Below are positions 59,756 to 64,000 of a stretch of 64,000 nucleotides of DNA, one piece after another. Origin of the DNA: Micromonospora lupini (GTDB taxonomy: Bacteria; Actinomycetota; Actinomycetes; Mycobacteriales; Micromonosporaceae); assembly GCF_026342015.1 (NCBI RefSeq), contig NZ_JAPENL010000002.1, positions 2,547,001 through 2,611,000 on the forward strand. Direction: 5' to 3'. The translations under genes and the position numbers were made by a program. The notes beneath the pieces are model-generated. The model saw nothing but the letters and a program-made list of their open reading frames with translations. It ran no database searches and was not told the DNA's origin. Positions within the stretch are counted from its first letter, which is position 1. Each line of letters starts with the position of its first letter.

Positions 59756-60544
59756 TCAGTCGTTGCCGGCGCCGATGCCGCAGTCCGGCGCGGACCAGCT
59801 CGTCGTGTTCGAGCTGTGGTCGCTGTTGTTCTCGCGCCGCGAGTCGACGTGCACGTGGTCGTCGTGGTCGGGGTAGCCCGGCCCGTAGATGCCGCTGAAG
59901 CCGTTGTTGCGGGCGTTCTTGGCCACCGTGCACAGCGAGGACGTCCGCGAGGTGACGTCGGCGGCGTTGCCGTACAGGTGCTGACTGTCCGACGCGCCGC
60001 CGACCTGGTTGTTGCAGGCGCGGCTGCGGAAGCCGCTCGACACGTTCAGCGGCTTGTCGCCGAGGCCCTTGCGCAGCGCCTCCAGCTTCCACATGGTGCG
60101 CAGCGCGTTCTGCTTCGTCTCGCTCGCGGAGACCGGGCCACCGCTCCACCCGCTGCCGCCGCATCCGTTGTCAAGCTCGTTGTAGCTGAAGTGCGCGGGC
60201 GTGCAGTCGTTGTCCTGGAGCTGGTACAGCTTGGCGTAGGTCTGCGGGCCCGCGATGCCGTCGGCGCGCAGCCCGTACGCCTGCTGGAAACGCTTGACCG
60301 CGGCGGCGGTCTTCGGTCCGTAGCGGCCGTCGTTCTCCACGATGTCCCGGTAGCCGGCCCAGCCGGCGACCCGGATCTGCAGCTGACGAACGTCGTCGCC
60401 GGAGCGCCCCTGGTACAGGTTACGGTTCCAGGTGTAGCAGCCGTCCGCGTACGCTGCCGGCGCGGCGACCACCGAGGCGATCGCTGCTCCGGGCAGCGCC
60501 AGGGCGAAAGCGACAGCAACTCGCTTCAAGGTGTTTACGCGCAC
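59756..60544 (-). CDS. M15-type D-alanyl-D-alanine carboxypeptidase
   Basis: A 262-residue secreted peptidase, using the GTG at 60544 behind the ribosome site gggagg. The signal peptide ends near residue 33 (AAYA-DG). A peptidoglycan-binding domain (about 40-110, DVRQLQIRVAGWAGYRD, NDGRYGPKTAAAVKRFQ) precedes the M15A zinc peptidase domain with SDSQHLYGNAADV and DHDDHVHVD as metal ligands. Similar enzymes trim peptidoglycan in Streptomyces. It is divergent from the DUF6642 gene. Confidence 0.93.
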   Translation of the reverse strand: MRVNTLKRVAVAFALALPGAAIASVVAAPAAYADGCYTWNRNLYQGRSGDDVRQLQIRVAGWAGYRDIVENDGRYGPKTAAAVKRFQQAYGLRADGIAGPQTYAKLYQLQDNDCTPAHFSYNELDNGCGGSGWSGGPVSASETKQNALRTMWKLEALRKGLGDKPLNVSSGFRSRACNNQVGGASDSQHLYGNAADVTSRTSSLCTVAKNARNNGFSGIYGPGYPDHDDHVHVDSRRENNSDHSSNTTSWSAPDCGIGAGND

Positions 60545-60849
60545 AGAAGTCCTCCCGATAGGAGAGCGAATGGGGTTGCTTCGGGACATCGACCGGGACG
60601 TCCCGTGATTTCCACCCTCGCACTGATGAGTGCGCTAGGCGGCAATTAACGAGAATTGTCCTCACGATTCGTTGTTCCTGGGCATCGACTGTGAAATCGA
60701 CTGATTTGTGAAACAGCCATTTCCCCCCGATTGACCCTGTGGTGGGAGAACCCCACCGAACGTCGCAATCGGTCACACCCAGGGTGATGTTCCTCGTCCA
60801 TCGGGGGCCGGTAACGTCAGCCCCGGGCGGCGGACTGGCGGAGGTGCAC
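60545..60849. other. Divergent control region of peptidase and DUF6642 genes
   Basis: About 305 bases without a gene. It contains the 12-base palindrome cgggacgtcccg (60594-60605) and a small hairpin cgcactgatgagtgcg (60619-60634), both closer to the peptidase start, plus AT-richer stretches. I looked for the c-di-AMP (ydaO-type) riboswitch that often precedes such peptidases and did not find its core. Confidence 0.6.
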
Positions 60850-61488
60850 GTGGCACGCGGTGGCGTCTTCTGTGTCGAGGGTCAGTGGCACCGTGACCTC
60901 AACGAACGCGGTTCCGTGCTGCCCACCCTCGAGTTGTTGGAGCGGCTGGGCAAGATCCGCTTCATCCACAAGGACGCGGCCACCCGCGACGAGCTGTTCT
61001 ACTTCCTGGATCGCTGGCTGCTCAAGCAGTACGCCGACCACCGCGTCGGCTTCTTCGCCATGCACGGCGAGCCGAGCCGACTCTGCCTCACCGACTGGCA
61101 GTCCGTGGAGCTGAACGAGGTGGCCGAGCTGATGGCCGGCCGCTGCGAGGGACGCCGGCTCTATTTCGGCAGCTGTTCCGTCCTCCGCGCGTCGGATGCC
61201 GTGCTGCGCGAGTTCCTGGAGGTCACCGGGGCCGCCCTGATCTGCGGTTTCACCCGCGACGTCGACTGGGTCGAATCGGCCGCCTTCGAAACCGTTCTGC
61301 TCGACGTGCTGGCGAACGGGCAGCGGCACAATGCCGCCGAACTGCGGATGGGATCCGCGCACTGGGCGCCGCTGGCCTCGTACCTCGGCTTTCGGGTGAT
61401 CTATGCCAACGGCCGGGCCTGGCGCCCGGTCGGCCGGCCCCGCGTGCCCACCCAGGCGGTGCACCGCGCCGCCGCCGGCCCCCGCTGA
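60850..61488 (+). CDS. DUF6642 caspase-like cysteine peptidase candidate
   Basis: A 212-residue protein from the GTG at 60850, behind the ribosome site ggcggagg. The core matches the DUF6642 pattern: GVFCVEGQWHRDLNERGSV at the start, RDELFYFLDRWLLKQYAD, GFFAMHGEPSRL with His72, and RRLYFGSCSVLRASDAVL with Cys109, then ALICGFTRDVDWVESAAFE. His and Cys in this order and spacing are typical of clan CD caspase-like peptidases. Its substrate and partners are unknown. The histidine kinase gene follows after 30 bases and may be in the same operon. Confidence 0.78.
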   Translation: MARGGVFCVEGQWHRDLNERGSVLPTLELLERLGKIRFIHKDAATRDELFYFLDRWLLKQYADHRVGFFAMHGEPSRLCLTDWQSVELNEVAELMAGRCEGRRLYFGSCSVLRASDAVLREFLEVTGAALICGFTRDVDWVESAAFETVLLDVLANGQRHNAAELRMGSAHWAPLASYLGFRVIYANGRAWRPVGRPRVPTQAVHRAAAGPR

Positions 61489-61518
61489 CCCGCGGCCGTC
61501 GCTACCCGGCAGGAACGA

Positions 61519-62841
61519 GTGATGACCGGCAACATCGCGAAGAACACCTGGTCGCCGCTCATGGCAGGAGCCGCGGAGGTCGGGCAGACTCGACGCCGTA
61601 CCGGCAGGGCGAGCTTCCTCGGCGGATGGAGGGAACGGGATCCGGTGACGTCGGGGCGGCGGTGGGCGCAGGTGCGGCATAGCGGGGTCTACCTGCTGGG
61701 CTCACTGGTCTCCGGGGTCGCCACGGTGCTCGTGCTGCCGCTGCTGTGCATCCCGCGGCTCGCCGGACTCTGGGCGAACTGGCACCGTGAGCGCGCCGGC
61801 GGGCTGCTCGGTGCGCCGTTGGCGTCGCCTCCCGTACGGCAGGCGACGGGACGCCGGGCATGGACCGATCCCGTCACGGGCCGCACCTCTCGCGCGCTGC
61901 TCTGGCTACCGGTGAACGCGCTGACCGGAGTGGTGTTCGGCCTGCCCGCGCTGCTGTGCGTGGGTAACGTCGTACTCGCGGTGATCGCCACGCCGCTGTG
62001 GTGGGCCTTCACGCCGGAGGGTCGGCCACGGCTGTTCGTCGACGTTGCGGTGACGGGCTGGGCGACAGCTCTCACCCTCGGTCCGCTGCAGATCCTCCTG
62101 CTCACCACACTCGCGTACGTGGGCTTCCCGCCGATCGCCCGCGCGCACGCACGGATCTGCCTGGTGGTGCTGTCCGGCTCGACTGACGAACAGCTCGCCG
62201 AGAGGGTTGCCGTGTTGACCCGCACCCGCGCGGACGTGCTCGACGCGCACGGCGCGGAGTTGCGCCGGATCGAGCGCGATCTGCACGACGGCACCCAGGC
62301 TCGGCTGGTGGCCATCGCGATGCGGCTGGCCGTGGCCCGGCAGGCGTTCGCCGACAACCCGCGGGACGAGCAGTTCGTGGAAGGACTTCTTCGGGACGCA
62401 CACGAAGGAACCGAGGAGGCGATGACCGAACTGCGCGAGGTGATCCGGTCCGTCTATCCGCCGATCCTCGCCGACCGGGGCCTGCATGGCGCCCTGACGG
62501 CCGTGACCACCGGCTGCGGGGTGCCGACCCGGCTGGACATCGGCGACCTCGAACGGGTGACGCCGGCCGTGGAGGCCGTCGTCTACTTCGCCGTCGCCGA
62601 GGCACTCACAAACGTCACCAGACACAGCCGAGCCACAGCGGCCGGCGTACGGGTCAGCCGCACGGGGGACCGCTTGTCGGTGCTGGTCACCGACAACGGC
62701 ACCGGCGGCGTCGACGATCGACGGGGCACCGGCATAGCGGGCATCCGTCGCCGGGTGCTGGCGCTGGACGGCACCGTCGAGGTCGACAGCCCGGCCGGCG
62801 GGCCGACGGCCCTCACCGTGGAGCTGCCGTGCGGGTCGTGA
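61519..62841 (+). CDS. Sensor histidine kinase with N-terminal sensor domain
   Basis: A 440-residue kinase. About residues 50-200 form the four-segment membrane domain (YLLGSLVSGVATVLVLPLLC, ALLWLPVNALTGVVFGLPAL) of the PF13796-like sensor family. The phospho-His lies in RRIERDLHDGTQARLVAIAM, and the ATPase end reads GTGIAGIRRRVLALDG. The GTG at 61519 is the earliest start; a GTG at 61645 behind ggaggg is an alternative. Its end overlaps the response-regulator gene by 13 bases. Confidence 0.9.
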   Translation: MMTGNIAKNTWSPLMAGAAEVGQTRRRTGRASFLGGWRERDPVTSGRRWAQVRHSGVYLLGSLVSGVATVLVLPLLCIPRLAGLWANWHRERAGGLLGAPLASPPVRQATGRRAWTDPVTGRTSRALLWLPVNALTGVVFGLPALLCVGNVVLAVIATPLWWAFTPEGRPRLFVDVAVTGWATALTLGPLQILLLTTLAYVGFPPIARAHARICLVVLSGSTDEQLAERVAVLTRTRADVLDAHGAELRRIERDLHDGTQARLVAIAMRLAVARQAFADNPRDEQFVEGLLRDAHEGTEEAMTELREVIRSVYPPILADRGLHGALTAVTTGCGVPTRLDIGDLERVTPAVEAVVYFAVAEALTNVTRHSRATAAGVRVSRTGDRLSVLVTDNGTGGVDDRRGTGIAGIRRRVLALDGTVEVDSPAGGPTALTVELPCGS

Positions 62842-63488
62842 TCGCCGAAGACAACGTGTTGCTGTCCACCGGACTGGAACTGCTGCTCGGGCGCGCGGGC
62901 TTCCAGATCGTCGCCATCGCCGACGACGCGGCGGGTTTCCTCGCGGCCGTGCGGGAGCACCGGCCCGACGTCACCATCGTCGACGTCCGGCTGCCGCCGT
63001 CGTTTCGCGACGAAGGAATCCGCGCTGCCCTGCAGGCCCGGCGGGAGCGCCCCGGCCTGCCGGTCCTGGTGCTGTCGCAGTACGTCGAGCAGCAGTACGC
63101 CGCCGAACTGCTCTCCACCACCGGCGGCGGCGTCGGCTATCTCCTGAAGGACCGGGTCAGCCGGGTGGACGCGTTCGTCGACGCGCTGCGCCGCGTCGCC
63201 GCCGGTGGTACCGCGATGGACCCCGAGGTCATCGCGCAGCTCGTGCAACGCGCGGGCGACCCGATCGCCGCCCTCACTCCCCGGGAACGCGAGGTACTCG
63301 CACTGATGGCACAGGGCCACGACAACGACGCCATCGGTACGCAGTTGGTCATCACCGACAACGCTGTCCACAAGCACATCGGCAACATCTTCGCCAAGCT
63401 CGGCCTCGCCGTGACCGACAGCGGCCATCGCCGCGTCCTCGCCGTCCTTGCCTACCTCAACGCCGCGGGCCGGGCGAGCGGTCGTTGA
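62829..63488 (+). CDS. NarL/LuxR-type response regulator
   Basis: A 219-residue regulator. Phospho-acceptor Asp52 in VTIVDVRLPPSF and LuxR HTH (LTPREREVLALMAQGHDND, NAVHKHIGNIFAKLGL). It follows the kinase with an overlap. The next gene is a convergent FtsX permease, the third exporter next to a two-component pair in this window. Confidence 0.94.
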   Translation: MRVVIAEDNVLLSTGLELLLGRAGFQIVAIADDAAGFLAAVREHRPDVTIVDVRLPPSFRDEGIRAALQARRERPGLPVLVLSQYVEQQYAAELLSTTGGGVGYLLKDRVSRVDAFVDALRRVAAGGTAMDPEVIAQLVQRAGDPIAALTPREREVLALMAQGHDNDAIGTQLVITDNAVHKHIGNIFAKLGLAVTDSGHRRVLAVLAYLNAAGRASGR

Positions 63489-64000
63489 TCACTCACGACC
63501 GCCGATCGCGTCGACAGGCGCCTGTCGCAACGCGTACCGGGTGGCCACTCTGATCGCACCCCAGGAGAGCGCGATGGTGAGCGTCACGATCGCGATGAGC
63601 CCGGTGAGGGAGATGCTCGGAACGGGCGACGTCGTCAGTCCGAGGCTGATGCCGACAAGCGGTGGGATCGTTGCCAACGAACCGAACAGCAGCGCCGCGA
63701 AGACCACGATTCTGGCCTCGCCGTTCATCATCGCGCGGAGCTGGTCCCGGCTGGCGCCGATGAGTCGCAGCATCGCGAACTCGCGAACCCGCGCCGTCGT
63801 GGCCATCACGAGGGTGTTCACCACGGCGATGGCGATGTAGCCGAGCAGTACCGTCTGGAACAGCAGGTTCAGCGCCCAGTCACCCGAGCCACCGGGCCCC
63901 GGGGCGGCCAGGAACGTCTGCCGGTCGCCGACCTGGACCGTCGGGTAGCGTGCGACGGCGGCACGCAGCGCGCCGGCGAGCGCCTCCGGGTCGGTCCCGT
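63489..64000 (-). CDS. FtsX-family ABC permease, C-terminal part (cut by window end)
   Basis: The last 170 codons of a permease running off the window. Visible are an extracytoplasmic end (RYPTVQVGDRQTFLAA) and the C-terminal FtsX core: LNLLFQTVLLGYIAIAVVN, REFAMLRLIGASRDQLRAMM, then FAALLFGSLATIPPLVGISL and GLIAIVTLTIALSWGAIRV. The reading frame continues open upstream to base 64000. It is convergent with the response-regulator gene. Confidence 0.88.
   Translation of the reverse strand, partial: GTDPEALAGALRAAVARYPTVQVGDRQTFLAAPGPGGSGDWALNLLFQTVLLGYIAIAVVNTLVMATTARVREFAMLRLIGASRDQLRAMMNGEARIVVFAALLFGSLATIPPLVGISLGLTTSPVPSISLTGLIAIVTLTIALSWGAIRVATRYALRQAPVDAIGGRE

Noticed and set aside
60545..60849. 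c-di-AMP (ydaO-type) riboswitch before the M15 peptidase
   Set aside because: The conserved core of that riboswitch was not found; only short palindromes are present.
1..64000. tRNA genes, CRISPR arrays or transposases
   Set aside because: No cloverleaf-like sequence, regularly spaced repeat array or transposase motif was seen; a tRNAscan and ISfinder run would settle this.

Overview
The window looks like chromosomal DNA from a high-GC actinomycete, most likely a Micromonosporaceae member close to Micromonospora. This is inferred from the very high GC content, frequent GTG starts, many four-base ATGA/GTGA overlaps, secreted enzymes carrying cellulose- or ricin-type binding modules, and actinobacterial families throughout. 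No tRNA, rRNA, CRISPR array or intact insertion sequence was seen.

Layout. 0-7.5 kb: two paralogous membrane proteins flank a WapI-type immunity-like gene, an ECF42 sigma factor/DUF998/DGPF operon and an epoxide hydrolase; a small VOC protein follows. 7.6-10.7 kb: one large HEPN-like plus NACHT NTPase gene, a candidate defence protein. 10.7-13.3 kb: a two-gene secretion operon (SGNH esterase with ricin-B lectin, then a cutinase/PET-hydrolase-like polyesterase with CBM2) behind a LacI-family-type operator. 13.3-17.3 kb: an AT-richer island with a PD-(D/E)XK restriction endonuclease and a C5-cytosine methyltransferase, with long inverted repeats and gene-poor gaps. 17.3-23 kb: regulator, acetyltransferase, DUF1399-like protein, phosphotransferase, flavoprotein and a globin-type oxidoreductase. 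23.2-24.5 kb: an EVE-HNH fusion, probably a modification-dependent nuclease. 24.6-31.4 kb: secreted FN3-CBM3 and I36-like proteins, a kinase-like transmembrane protein divergent from an S-4TM pore-forming effector, and a secreted protein made of three 88-residue repeats.

31.5-48.7 kb holds housekeeping and regulatory genes: an OGG-fold glycosylase, DUF4180 with an HTH protein, a PadR/ABC/FtsX operon, a large STAND-like ATPase, a DrrAB-type exporter, SDR with XRE regulator, aldo/keto reductase with LysR, a beta-lactamase-like protein, and a Tat-exported MBL-fold protein. 48.7-64 kb is dominated by three HisKA_3-type two-component systems, each beside an ABC or FtsX exporter, interleaved with SOUL, YqeB, M15 peptidase and DUF6642 caspase-like genes. 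The last gene runs off the end of the window.

Taken together, three separate DNA- or RNA-targeting conflict genes (HEPN-NACHT, type II restriction-modification, EVE-HNH), one predicted membrane-pore effector (S-4TM) and one caspase-like protein lie in this single window. No canonical cyclic-nucleotide synthase accompanies the S-4TM gene, so its divergent partner with a kinase-like domain is the best place to look for an undescribed system. All functions are read from sequence motifs only; no searches were run.
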